Source: Notolepis coatsorum
Taxonomy: Eukaryota; Chordata; Actinopteri; Aulopiformes; Paralepididae
Direction of reading: 5' to 3'
Assembly: GCA_963971535.1 (NCBI GenBank)
Contig: OZ020593.1
Coordinates: 40,827,766 to 40,891,765 of the forward strand
DNA length: 64,000 nt
Part shown: positions 37,229 to 48,731 of the stretch, piece by piece
Position numbering within the stretch: the first letter of the stretch is position 1
Layout of the letters: each line of letters begins with the position of its first letter
Notes under the pieces: model-generated
Database searches by the model: none
Seen by the model: the letters and a program-made list of their open reading frames with translations, nothing else
What the model was told of the DNA's origin: nothing
Position numbers and translations under genes: made by a program

Positions 37229-38159
37229 TTAACTCTTTCTCTGCCACGCTGGGAACGGGATATGGCTATGTGCTGCCACGCATTAAACCAATGGGGTCGG
37301 TCACCTTGTTTTCAGGGCTATAATATTTTCTATATTAGCCCATTTGGCATCGAGTATCTATCGTTCAAGATGTGAAAAATAAATAATCTTTCCATCCATA
37401 CATTCCCGTTTTATACCGTGGTGAATATAAGTATGGTTTTAGAGCGGTTTAGGGTCATTCCTGGGAGGCTAGTAATAGCCCGCAACGTATATTATACTTA
37501 ATCCATTGTCATTTCGTCCCTATACACGCTACAATAAATTTTTTTAAATGCATATGATCGGTATATAATGTTCCATCATGAATGCATGAAAGGGGGGGGG
37601 GGTCGTTTCTGATTATGTGATTGTCAATAACGGCATTTGTTAGTACAACAACGTACGCTGATCAGGGCGATGGCTATGAAAACGAGGCACAATCAAGCTG
37701 AAATTGACGCAAAATTGCTCTTACCTGTGGCCAGTGTGATTCCAAAAGGAATTTTCCAATTATTTGATTGTCATCTGGTAGATCGTATGTCCATTTGGCC
37801 CACGACATAACCCACCCAGCATAATGAATCGGGCGTCCCGAAAGCGATTCAATGCGATCGGGTGAAGCCCCTGGTCCAGGTTACTAGAAAAGTCCGCCCG
37901 GAGGCATTTCATCAACGCACAGCCCCATACACAGAGTCTCAAAGGAAGTGCAACATCGGCCGCACACCACCAGGCGGCGGTATTAGACTTTTGCGATCTC
38001 AGACTAATTCCCTATGGTAACACAGCTTTCCTGGATGGATTATGAATGGAAATAGCGAATAAAATAAATAACGATCAAATAACGAGTATACTCGTTGTTG
38101 GCGTCCAACGATTGGCGGCCAATAACAAGTATACTTGTCGTTGGCAGTGAATGAGTTAA
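37229..38159 (+). mobile_element. TTAA-family (piggyBac-like) element A
   Basis: Left TTAACTCTTTCTCTGCCACG, right TTGGCAGTGAATGAGTTAA. Landmarks: GGGCTATAATATT, ATACCGTGGTGAATATAAGT, GCATGAAAGGGGGGGGGG with GTCGTTTCTGATTA after it. Its right TTAA (38156-38159) is also the left TTAA of element B. Confidence 0.88.
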
Positions 38160-39116
38160 CACTTTGGCGACCATACTCTTGCGGCGATTTATGCCTCAGA
38201 GGACAGAGGTTTGTTTACAAACCGATGTACTTTCTAAGAGCTATATATATAATTTATAATATTGCTATCTGTCCATTCTCATTGTCACTTGAGTGCATAA
38301 ACCGTGCCTTCATAATGGCTTAAAGAAAATAAAAATCCATCGGTTGGTTGTCATTTTATAGCGTCGTGAATATAAGGTTTATCGCGCTTTTCGTCTCGTC
38401 TTTTTTCCAGGAAGCTAGATAATAGGCTAAACGTTGGCGCCGTTATATCAAACGCCATTTCTGCTGTATATATACACGAATGAAATAAAACAAACTGCGT
38501 AGCATCCAGACTATTACAGAGCATCTATGGATGAAATGGGGGCGGCGGGGAACGCCGATTAGTATTATTGATTAGCAATAGAGTGTGCGTTCAGGTAGCC
38601 AATGTCAGTGATCTATCACGTTAGGTTTTAAAACGATGTCCAATCCAGCTGTAATTTGGGGGAATAGTATCCTACCGTCAGGCCATGTGATCGCCGGCAG
38701 CATTTATTCATTAGTCATCGGATTCTGGTAGATCGATATGTCCATTGGCTAATCATAAATCCCATTATTCCAGGCTGAAATATGCGTTCGGTAACGTGAT
38801 CAAAGATGGAGGGTCTTCGTTTGGAATCGAGGCTCATATGATCCGACAACAGACTGTAAAGGATTTTTTTTTTTTTTTTTAATCCCCTCAATGATACTGC
38901 AGTGGAGCGATGGCGCCCCTAAGCGGATCTGGCCGGTATTGCATGTTTCGAAAATCAAATATGTGGGTAGGTCATGCATCTCGATCGCGGACGTTAATAG
39001 CGCTATAAATATGGAATAAAACAATAACAACTTGCCACGGCTATATACGTGGCTCTGGTCCACAACGCATGGAATCGAAACACGTATATATACGTGGACG
39101 GTCCTTAAAGTGTTAA
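38156..39116 (+). mobile_element. TTAA-family (piggyBac-like) element B
   Basis: Left TTAACACTTTGGCGACCATA, right GGTCCTTAAAGTGTTAA, with CACGTATATATACGTGG close to the right end. Family order is kept but the G-run region is altered (GGGGGCGGCGGGG at about 38539). Confidence 0.82.
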
Positions 39117-39265
39117 GAGTTACTTTTCCCTGTGTTGTTTATATTTATTATTGTACATATTATGCATTATATAAATTTGTGTTGGGAATATAAACAATAT
39201 TCAAGCAGTAACTAGTTATTGTAGAGGTAATTTCTTCTTCTCAAAACTACACGGCACAGCTTTAA
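39113..39265. mobile_element. TTAA-flanked outer repeat, right part (copy 2)
   Basis: It starts GAGTTACTTTTCCCTGTG, matching 35528 onward, and ends AAAACTACACGGCACAGCTTTAA, the inverse of the left end at 35171. Confidence 0.6.
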
Positions 39266-39430
39266 GGACATTTTTATTTGATGATTTTTTTGACTAGCTG
39301 AATAGTCCATTTAATTGAAATTTTTGTAAAATTGTGTAATGGACCGGAGGTGGCTGCCTTAGCTTACATACTGTATAATAACACTGTATACTTTATAAAA
39401 TATATAATCTATGTGTCTGTGTCCCTCCAG

Positions 39431-39540
39431 GGGTCTCGGGGATGGGATAGGGGATTGTAAGGTACACTTTCTGGATGAGGTCTATCAGGCGGAGAAACCA
39501 GGAGCCCGCCCCCTGTCTGCTGCTGACGGACAGTTTAAAC
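39431..39540 (+). CDS. uhrf2: UHRF2 exon (probable exon 5): end of tandem Tudor and linker to PHD
   Basis: The exon completes a split Gly codon and reads GLGDGIGDCKVHFLDEVYQA then EKPGARPLSAADGQFKR, closing with one base of the Arg codon. It corresponds to mammalian UHRF2 residues containing LNDCKI, VDEIF, ERPGAHPLSFADGKF. This segment ends the second Tudor barrel and begins the basic linker before the PHD finger; in UHRF1 that linker packs against the Tudor groove and sets the combined histone readout. The donor GTACGT is followed within about 12 bases by a (CA)n tract of roughly 44 bases. The frame would meet a stop if read through the donor. Confidence 0.92.
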
Positions 39541-39551
39541 GTACGTCTCAG

Positions 39552-39595
<44 letters not shown>
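39552..39595. repeat. (CA)n microsatellite just after a splice donor
   Basis: About 22 CA units starting some 12 bases after the donor of the exon ending 39540. Confidence 0.97.
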
Positions 39596-39598
<3 letters not shown>

Positions 39599-39949
39599 CC
39601 TCTCACAATACACACGAATAAACACAATGATAAGTGAAACGTTCATTGCCTTAGTATGTAGTTAAGCTGCTAAATAAATTGATTAACAAACTTTTAGTTG
39701 TTGAAGGATAGAAACCTCAGATCTCTAAACAAGCAACTTCCTTGGGGGAATTAGGAAAAACATATTCAGATTGATGCCCATCAATTTTCAAACAAGGAAT
39801 GTGTTTTTAATAGGGCCAACATTCAATGCAAATAAGAAGATGGAGGGGCTAATTTGGAGTTACAAGGTTTTTTGCCACCAGCAGTTGTTTTGTTATTGTT
39901 TTATTCAGGCATTCTCCAACTCAGAGATGAGCTGCTTCTGTTTCCGCCT

Positions 39950-40085
39950 CCTGAACTCAGTCTCTGTTGAAGTGTAATGTTCTCCTGAGCTCAGTCTCTG
40001 TTGAAGTGTAATGTTCTCCTGAGCTCAGTCTCTGTTGAAGTGTAATGTTCTCCTGAGCTCAGCCTTTGTTGAAGTGTAATGTTCT
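39950..40085. repeat. 34-bp minisatellite (4 copies)
   Basis: Units GTTCTCCTGAGCTCAGTCTC then TGTTGAAGTGTAAT. Confidence 0.93.
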
Positions 40086-42916
40086 GTGGGGTATTGAATT
40101 TGAAAATATACAGTATATATTTATAAATATATTTTCTAATGTACAAACACTATCAATGTGAACAACGTGTACTCAAAATGTAATTGTATTGGACAGTTTT
40201 CTGGTGACTCATAATAAGGTACTTTTTCCAGGGAGAGAAAACAACAGATTCCTTTTAGACGAAAATAAAAGGGATTTTATTTTGGCCACATAGTGATAAA
40301 TTAAAACTAGGTGCAGAAGGAAAATTGAAGAAATCAATTCATGGGATCTTAAAATGTTAGTCCTTGTCTTGAGAGGACTGCTGATCAGTTTCGGAAATCA
40401 TAACATGTCCTCAAGCCCATGTTTTTAACTTTGGGGCTGGGGCTACCCCTTTTTCTGTATTTGGCTTAGTGATTATGCCTTTAAACTCAGTCAGATGTTT
40501 CTGGGCTGCCTAGGTCAGAAAATATGTGATTCCACAAGACATTCAGACTTGCCTCTCTGTCATACGTCAATCAGGGATCATAGACAAAGCACAGTCCGTG
40601 ACTCTTTGTGCATGTGAAGAACACACGTACAAAATGGCAGCTTACTGGGAACTTTCTCTGTTTCCACCAAACTATCTACAGGCCTGTACACTGCGATGAT
40701 CTCGTCGCAAATTGCCCCTTAATTTGGCCGTTGCGAGTTGGAAATATTATTTGGGAGCAACGTTGCGAGTTGTGATTTCAACCCTTCATTCGCATTTCAC
40801 TCCTAAATTAATCCATACAAATTGGATACATTTAAAAAAAAACATTAGCCTACAACCAAGGCTGTACAGTGCACAGTGTATGTCGTGGTGCTATGAAAGA
40901 ATCTTGTCGGCAATGAATGAACTTACTGCGATCACCGATAGCCTGAGTGAAAAAAAAAGATTTGCGTGTGGAATGAATCTGGGTCACGCTATATACTTGG
41001 TACTTGTAGTCTATCGTGCGATTAAAGACCATGTCCCTATCTGCGTAGTCTATACATCCAACACCAAATCCCATAATTCCTAGCAAAACGAAACTGAATG
41101 TGGCCTCTTCCTTTCAATATGGACTATTGCATCGCCAAAGAAGCACCTAATTTCAATACATTTAAGACGCAAATTTTGCTCTGCAAGAACAACGGAGTGG
41201 ATATCAGTCCATCTTATGACAACCACGTCCGATGTGGAGAGATGATAAGATGATGATGATTGACGTGATGATGTTATGATTGATTGACGGGGAGTCGGAC
41301 ACGGACACTTCTAACGTTCAGGTTCAGCCATCGATTTGGTGAGTAGTAGTAGCCCACTATTAGGACGTGAAATACTGTCTACTTAAATTTATAAAATATC
41401 AACCTATCTATCCATCTAATAATGAGACAATATGCAAATAAGATAATACTAATAATTGTCACGGTGTCCCCGTATATGAAATGAAAGTGGCTTGCAACTT
41501 TACTGCTGGTAAAATCACTGTTTATTTCTCGTTTAGCATAGTATTACATTCCACTTCTATAAACAATCAAAGTCCTACCGTAAGAGCCTCATCCGGGTCA
41601 ATTAAACCTTTTTGATTAGTCTTTCCTTCGAGCTAAGTTGGACTGAACATTTCACTGTCAAAAGCGCAAATGTAAATAAGGTTGCGTCGCAACACGGTTT
41701 TCAAAATAAAGGTCACATATACAAATACCTCTCAATTCTTACTAAAAAAAGTCCCGGATATACATAAACATTAATTGGCATAGATCTCTATAAACGGCCC
41801 AACACATTGATCACTTTAGGCACACACTGAAACCAGTAACATCACAAATATGAAGCAGGTAATTACCCATACAACTAATAAACCTTTCATGGGGTTATTT
41901 ACAATAATAATTCATTTGATTTCTAAAGCACTTTTCATTGTGAAACAAATGTATGCAGAGTTTCTTGTCCTCCTGATTAATGCAATGGTGTGTGTGTTGT
42001 GGTGATCTCATTCAAGGAGCACTACACAAGCGCGCACACACACACACACAGTTTGTTGTTTTTGTTCTATTAGTGATTTACACACTTTCTCGGTTGGTTC
42101 ATTATAAAAGATACAAACCTGAAAACAAACACACTTAAATGTTAAATAAAAGGACCACAGTAATGAGGCAGGAACATATTTTTTTAATAATGGTAAAATT
42201 GTTATTTAAAAATTTGCCCCTAAAAAATATTTTTTGCCCATAAATTTCTCATTTAGGGGCAAGTGTGCCCCTAGTGAAAAAGCTTAGCGTACAGCCCTGA
42301 TCTAAAAGTAAAGCATGCAATTGCTGTATCTTTACCTCATATTTGCCCTAGTTTGACAGTTTTATCGGAATTTTGTGAGCCAGGCATGTGAGGCATGTAG
42401 TTCCGGAGCACGGCACATGGTTTTTGAGCGGGAGCAGGTCATTTGGATTTAATGCTACAGAAACAGAACATGACTGAAATGGAGGGGTATAGAGGCTAGA
42501 ATGCATAACCCAAGTGATATTTTTAGCAAAAAACTTCAAAGACATGTTTTGGGGACCTCAGAGGCCTATATTAACTTGTTGAAAAGGAGTAAAATATGTG
42601 ACCTTTAAGCTAAGCTGAAAGTAATTACCTTTACTTATCAGGTGAGCAGTTCCCGCTCACTTCTCAATGTACTAAGCAAACTCACAATCTGTTGAGCGCC
42701 GTCAGCAGAATGGTGTCTCTCACTTCTCAATGTCCTAAACGAACTCACAATCTGTTGAGCGCCGTCAGCAGAATGGTGTCTCGCTCTCCAGACATCAGTG
42801 GAATATTTTCAAATACCTTCTAGACATTATGGACATCTTTTTGTTGTTTTCTACATCGGTGTTGCCACAGTTCTCTCCATAACCTCAGTTGTCAAAGTAA
42901 AGACTTAATTATACAC

Positions 42917-43010
42917 ACTCACTCACTCACTCACTCACTCACTCACTCACTCACTCACTCACTCACTCACTCACTCACTCACTCACTCACTCACTCACTC
43001 ACTCACTCAC
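42917..43010. repeat. (ACTC)n microsatellite
   Basis: About 23 tetranucleotide units. Confidence 0.97.
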
Positions 43011-43150
43011 ATGTGCACACCACACATCTGCACAAGTGCGCATACAACACAGTAGCATACTTGCTGCAATGATATGAACACCTAAAAATATGTGATTTAC
43101 AACAGCCTATCTATCAGCACTACATATACGTATATATTACAGCAGTACTG

Positions 43151-45226
43151 TTGGGGGGGGAATAAAACATATACTGTTTATATACCGTCATACCGTGTTT
43201 CTAAAACATGCAGAGTGTTTTTTCCAACTGTTGAACAAATTGATAAATACAGATGTTAGCAGCTAAATGAGCATCTCGCATTAGAGATAACTATTAGATG
43301 ATTATATAATATACAAATGGGGAGGCGGACTAGTCCATGGAGCTCTGTTGTGTTGAAATTATTTTGTTTAAATCTATCGATTTGTTTTCACCACTGCATA
43401 GAATATTCTCTCTTGCATTTGACGATTATATTTGTTAACCCCTGCATAGAATATTCTCTCTTGCATCTTATCATTAGATTTGTTCACCTCTGCACATTTC
43501 CTTTAATGACTGCAGTTGCAACGAGTTGACCGATTAATACTTTGACTCTGAGACTATAATAAGCCTGTTCTGAAGCTAATATTGAACATTTTATGAACTG
43601 CTGAAAAGAAGATTTGTTCTCCATGCTGTTCAGTCCAGGAATGTTTCCCTACCCAACATTAGAACCAATAATGAGGTCTACCTTACTGAAGATGCCCATG
43701 TTATGAAATTCACTGTATATTCAGCTGGTTGGCTAATTGAGAAAAATGCTTGTTTTCTTCCAACAATTGTACTGACGCACTGAATGAGAACTCATTGAAA
43801 GGGGAAATAGCAAGCTCTGTGTCACACGTCTAGAGAAATAAAACAGTTTTCCCATTTGAATTGCCTGGATTACTTGTTAGCCACACCATTTCCCTCTAAT
43901 CTATAGCCTACTCAAATACAACCATGGCATGTGTATTTCTTTTACCACAGGAGTGCAGAGCACTGCTTGTTAGGGATGCGTGAGCTGTTAGACCCACGGT
44001 ACACTGGTTTATTCAAATGTATGAATTGTCTAAATTGAAAATCCGTTTACAAGGCACTTCCTTATCCACTGGGAGAGGGCTAGTCGCAATGCTTATGAAG
44101 AGAGAGAGAGAGCGAGAGAGTGCATGAGAGATGACTATTAGATGACTATATAATACACAAATGGAGAGGCAGACTAGTCCATGGATCTCTGATGTGTTGA
44201 AATTAGTTTAAATCAATAAAAGAAAATCACCCCTGCATAGAATATTCTCTCTTGCATTTTATCAATAGATTTTTTCACTCCTGCATAGAATATTCTCTCT
44301 TGTATTCTATCAATAGATTTGTTCACCCCTGCATAGAGTATTCTCTCTTGTATTTTATCAATAGATTTTTTCACTCCTGCATAGAATATTCTCTCTTGTA
44401 TTCTATCAATAGATTTGTTCACCCCTGCATAGAATATTCTCTCTTGTATTCTATCAATAGATTTGTTCACCCCTGCATAGAGTATACTCTCTTGTATTTT
44501 ATAAATATATTTGTTCACCCCTGCATAGAATATTCTCTCAAGTTGTATTCCATCAATAGATTTGTTCACCCCTGCATAGAGTATACTCTCTTGTATTTTA
44601 TAAATATATTTGTTCACCCCTGCATAGAATATTCTCTCTTGTATTCCATCAATAGATTTGTTCACCCCTGCATAGAGTATACTCTCTTGTATTTTATAAA
44701 TATATTTGTTCACCCCTGCATAGAATATTCTCTCTTGTATTCCATCAATAGATTTGTTCACCCCTGCATAGAGTATACTCTCTTGTATTTTATAAATATA
44801 TTTGTTCACCCCTGCATAGAATATTCTCTCTTGTATTCCATCAATAGATTTGTTCACCCCTGCATAGAGTATACTCTCTTGTATTTTATAAATATATTTG
44901 TTCACCCCTGCATATAATATTCTCTCTTGTATTCCATCAATAGATTTGTTCACCCCTGCAAATAGGCATCTCATGTTTGTTTTTGTGCAGGTCGGTCTCT
45001 GCCGGCAAGGCATTTCTTGTGTGTTCGGTGCTCCAACCTGACGTGCATGGCCACACAGCTTAGAAGGCACATTGCATGCACATACAAACTAATAAATAAA
45101 AATAATAATTTAGCTGCTAACATCTGTATTTATCTATTTGTTGAACAGTTGGAAAAAAGGTTCTCTGCATGTTTTAGAAACACGGTATGTCAGTATATAA
45201 ACGGTATATGTTTTATTCCCCCCCAA
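43151..45226. mobile_element. Unclassified 2.1-kb element with 117-bp inverted ends
   Basis: Left end 43151-43267 begins TTGGGGGGGGAATAAAACAT and closes GATGTTAGCAGCTAAA; the right end 45110-45226 is its near-identical reverse complement. Between them, a block containing GACTAGTCCATGGA occurs twice (about 43285-43500 and 44130-44960), each followed by copies of a 48-bp unit: about two and a half in the first and about fifteen in the second. No transposase was recognised and the target duplication is not clear. Confidence 0.75.
44229..44959. repeat. 48-bp minisatellite (about 15 copies), open on both strands
   Basis: Units CCCCTGCATAGAATATTCTC, TCTTGTATTCTATCAATAGA, TTTGTTCA. Since 48 is a multiple of three and the unit lacks stops in suitable frames, a 16-residue repeat frame runs on the - strand (GVNKSIDGIQERIFYA) and another on the + strand. 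I do not call a gene. Confidence 0.93.
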
Positions 45227-45772
45227 CATAAGGTCCTTCAGTTGGTTTGTTTTAGGGGACCGAAGACAAATGGTTAGGCCCTCCTCTAATTGCATTGCAA
45301 TGACATGAGAAACACACATTTGGAGTATTGTTGGTTATAGTGCATCTCTCTGAAAACAATGCAGAGCAGCCTGTGTCACTATATTTATTTATTTATAAAA
45401 AAAAATAGGGACAATACATATTAAAGAAAAATGTCATATAAATATGCCATATTAGAGCCAGAGGCTAATTTCCATCTGTATCCCCTTTGTAGGTTGATGG
45501 TAACAGAGCAGATAATTAAAATTACATGTACAAGTTGTCTAAATTACATACACTTCACCATATAAAATAGACGATATATTTTTGTATATCACTGCTATTA
45601 TGTGTTTCAATATTTTTCTAACTTCTTACTGTCATCAATCCGTGTGTGTGTTTGTCCTGGTGTGTTTTTATATGAATCGATATGTGTTATTGTTTGGTCG
45701 CCAAATGTGTGTTTGGTGTGTGTGTGTTTTGTGTATTGTGTGTGCATTTGTTTGTTTGTTTGTTTGTGTGTG

Positions 45773-45806
<34 letters not shown>
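45773..45806. repeat. (GT)n microsatellite just before a splice acceptor
   Basis: About 16 GT units ending 8 bases before the AG of the PHD exon acceptor; the wider 45710-45806 is also GT/TTTG-rich. Confidence 0.95.
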
Positions 45807-45808
<2 letters not shown>

Positions 45809-45814
45809 TTCTAG

Positions 45815-46001
45815 GGAAGAGCGGGGTGGAGTGTAAGCACTGCAAGGCGGACCTGGAGGCAGAGTGTCGTTTCTGCTCGTGCTGCGTGTGTGGAGGCAAG
45901 CAGGACGCACACATGCAGCTGCTGTGTGATGAGTGTAACATGGCCTTCCATATCTACTGTCTCAACCCTCCCCTGGCAACCATCCCTGACGACGAGGACT
46001 G
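45815..46001 (+). CDS. uhrf2: UHRF2 exon (probable exon 6): PHD finger, main part
   Basis: The exon reads RKSGVECKHCKADLEAECRF, then CSCCVCGGKQDAHMQLLCDE, then CNMAFHIYCLNPPLATIPDD and EDW. It holds the pre-PHD zinc knuckle and most of the Cys4-His-Cys3 PHD zinc ligands. The acidic LLCDEC segment is the part that contacts the H3 N-terminus in the family. Asn in CDECN instead of Asp is the UHRF2 state. The acceptor is TTTCTAG directly after a (GT)n run, with hardly any polypyrimidine tract. The donor GTGAGA is followed after a few bases by (CA)n. The split Trp codon continues in the next exon. Confidence 0.95.
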
Positions 46002-47320
46002 GTGAGACACACACACACGCACGCACACACACACACACACGCACGCACGCACGCACGCAATGGACAAATTCACACAGAAACAGCCTTTTTTAAACAAAGA
46101 ATTGTTACTATTAGAGATACTATAACTGTTTGCTTTTATAGTAAATGTATATGTTCTTAAACATTCAAACTGTAAAAAAAAAACACATTTGTTTTGATCT
46201 GACGCGCAATGCCGTCGGCCGAATAGTGGGTGATACTGCTGTGCGCGGTCACAATTATTATTATTATTATTAAATATAAAAAATAATTTGGTTATACTTA
46301 CCGGTAGTTCCACCTAGGCTTGCTGCGGTAGTCAGTGATACCAGTGTCATTCTGTGTTCAAGCATCCACTGAGTAAATTAATTGCCTACCGCCCCCACCA
46401 GCGTAAGCTTTTTAAGTTTAACTTCTAGAGTAGATTTAACTTCATGTTAGAGAAATTAGAATAGAGAAATAGAGAAAGAAGACTCTAGAGAAGAGCTGAC
46501 ATGTTACACAACAATGGCAGAGGATCAATATTTTGGATTTAAACACCGCAGCAGCTCGACTGTAGAGGAGCTCAGATGATCAGTCCGGGAAAAGTATGTA
46601 GTGCGTTAGTCTTTTCTTTCATTATTTCTTATTTCTTATTTTATTTCTTATTTATAAAATAAAAAATAAAAAAAAATGAATCCGATATTATTATTATTTT
46701 TACCGATACCCGATCCAGCTATTTTACTGATATCGGCGGCTGATACCGATACCAATATCGGATCGGTGCATCCCTAGTTGTAGCCAATGAGTATGGCTTT
46801 CCAATGATACCCCATGTGGGGATCTGCGAATCAGGGATCTAGGTGAAAAGTCACAAGCAAAAACAGGAAGAGAAAAAAACGCAGAATGAATTGAAGTGAA
46901 TGAGGAAATGGTTTACTGGAGAGCTTTTTTTTTCACAGTTTACCATAAACGCTCCTAATCACTCATTTCTGAACGGATCTTTATGAAATTCGGACATGTA
47001 CTACATAAGTCTTCAGGCTATGGACCAGCTCATAAATATTTTTTGGGAAATACTATATTTGGATATTGCAACTACTACATGTTTTTCTACAACTCAAGTT
47101 CAGACCTATGTTACTCTATTTCATTAGCACTAAAAGTGATCTTTCTTTATTGTATCAGAAACTTCAGAAACTTCAGAATGTTATCTTTCAAAAGAGACCA
47201 GGCTTATGCATTTTCTATAAGTATAAAGATATGCTTTTCAAAAAAACTATGCAGTCCTCAAGTTCAAGTTAAAAGAATTACCACTTTTCTGGGCACCAGT
47301 TAAGAGGTTAATATTCAACG

Positions 47321-48686
47321 TTAACTCATTGACTGCCACGCTGTTTTCCCATCTTTACTCCCTGGTGCCAGCGTTATTGACCATTTTCAAGATGTTTGCG
47401 GACCCATCGTATATATTCTATATTATAGCTATGGAGACAATACTATGGCTCATTTGACAGGCACTATTTATAGTCCAACATTGACAAACCAGTTCATTTC
47501 TACATACTTTCGTTTGTGTGCTATTCCATGCTAAACATCGCCCTGTTTCAAAATAATCTAGTCTCGTTTTATAGATAGAGATATGACGTGTTATATGCAT
47601 ATGCGCAAATCGTTCGGGTTGCTCGCCTGAAACCTATATTATTTCCAAATCAAAGGTATATACCATATTAAAGATTTGTTTTTTGGCGTGTTATCGCTTT
47701 ATTGCTACTGGGCAGTCCAGTAGAGAGAGACAGAGGAGGAATGGGAGACAGAGTGGGGGGAAGACATTCGGCAAATAACGACGGGTTCGGGAGTCGAACC
47801 CGTGTCGCGGCTGAGCGCGCTATGTGGTTCGCCACTGGGGCGCCCCGGTATATACCATATTAGATGTTTCTTCACAAAATCATCAAGGGGGGGGGGGGGG
47901 GGGGTCATTTTACGAAGCTGCGATCGTTACCAAAAGCATGTTTTAGGTTCGGTAAAATACGACGCTGTGATCAATAGAAAAGCATGTTTTAGGTTCGGTA
48001 AAATAGATCTAAAATAGACCTTACCTTTGTAAGAAGGTACCCCAAAATGAATAATCCCAGTAGTTCCATCGCGATCATCATTACCGGTGTGCATTGGGCC
48101 TGGCTAGAATACAGAAAACAATAGGTTTCAGGTGAGCAAATCCGCGACAGATGGCTGTGTACTGCTTTAGTGGTCTGCAAGGGCCCTGAAATGAAGCCTG
48201 TGCCCTGCCCGAGCCCGTGAACTTCAGGCCCTGCCCGAAAATAAGCCCGACTGTAAATAATATTTTAAGCCCTAGCCCGCGTGAAAACCAGAAAAAAAAT
48301 TATTATTATTATTATTAAAATATATATATTTTTTGCATTTGTTTTAAATATTCGAAACACGGTTTTATATGAACTTAATAAATAAACAAAAACGAAAATG
48401 TCCAATAGGTCTAACTAAATAACACATATGCTGAAAACTAACAACCATTCTATAGCCTGATTCGCTCTTATTAGAATATTAAATTATTTTTTTGTTTTAA
48501 ATATTCTAAACACTTTATATATTAACTTAATAAATAAACAAACGAAAATGTCCAATAGGTCTGCCTAAATAACGCATATCGGCTGAAAACTAAGAAGCAT
48601 TTACATGCTTCGCTCTTATTAGAATGCTGTCCCAGTGCTCACACTGCAGCCTCGTAAAACGTATTGAAGGCTATAGAATCTTCTTT

Positions 48687-48731
<45 letters not shown>

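Larger units (their letters stand above)
36467..39430 (+). other. UHRF2 intron between probable exons 4 and 5: contents
   Basis: CT-rich unlisted sequence at 36467-36880, then a common teleost retrotransposon tail (TATTTATTTTACCAGGTAGT, GCGAGACCTGGCC) at about 36905-37000 with trailing AG-rich sequence to 37200, then two abutting TTAA-family elements to 39116, then the right part of the outer TTAA repeat to 39265. Only the last 165 bases are without a recognised repeat. Confidence 0.65.
39541..45814 (+). other. UHRF2 intron between probable exons 5 and 6: remaining contents
   Basis: Besides listed repeats it holds a possible old DNA element between CAGGCCTGTACACTGCGATG (40681) and GCGTACAGCCCTG (42299) flanked by ATCTA on both sides, a 66-bp tandem duplication at about 42655-42785 (GAGCGCCGTCAGCAGAATGG twice), and unlisted AT-rich sequence at 39600-39940, 40090-40650 and 45235-45760. 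Confidence 0.5.

Noticed and set aside
35171-39265. A single TTAA transposon carrying UHRF2 exon 36248-36466 inside it
   Set aside because: The left and right ends look like one element, but the flank match repeats within the interval (35313 and 37229), showing two separate damaged copies, one on each side of the exon.
40681-42299. A complete hAT element
   Set aside because: Only short end similarity (CAGGCCTGTAC against GTACAGCCCTG) and a 5-base flank match were seen; kept as a possibility within the intron note, not as a feature.
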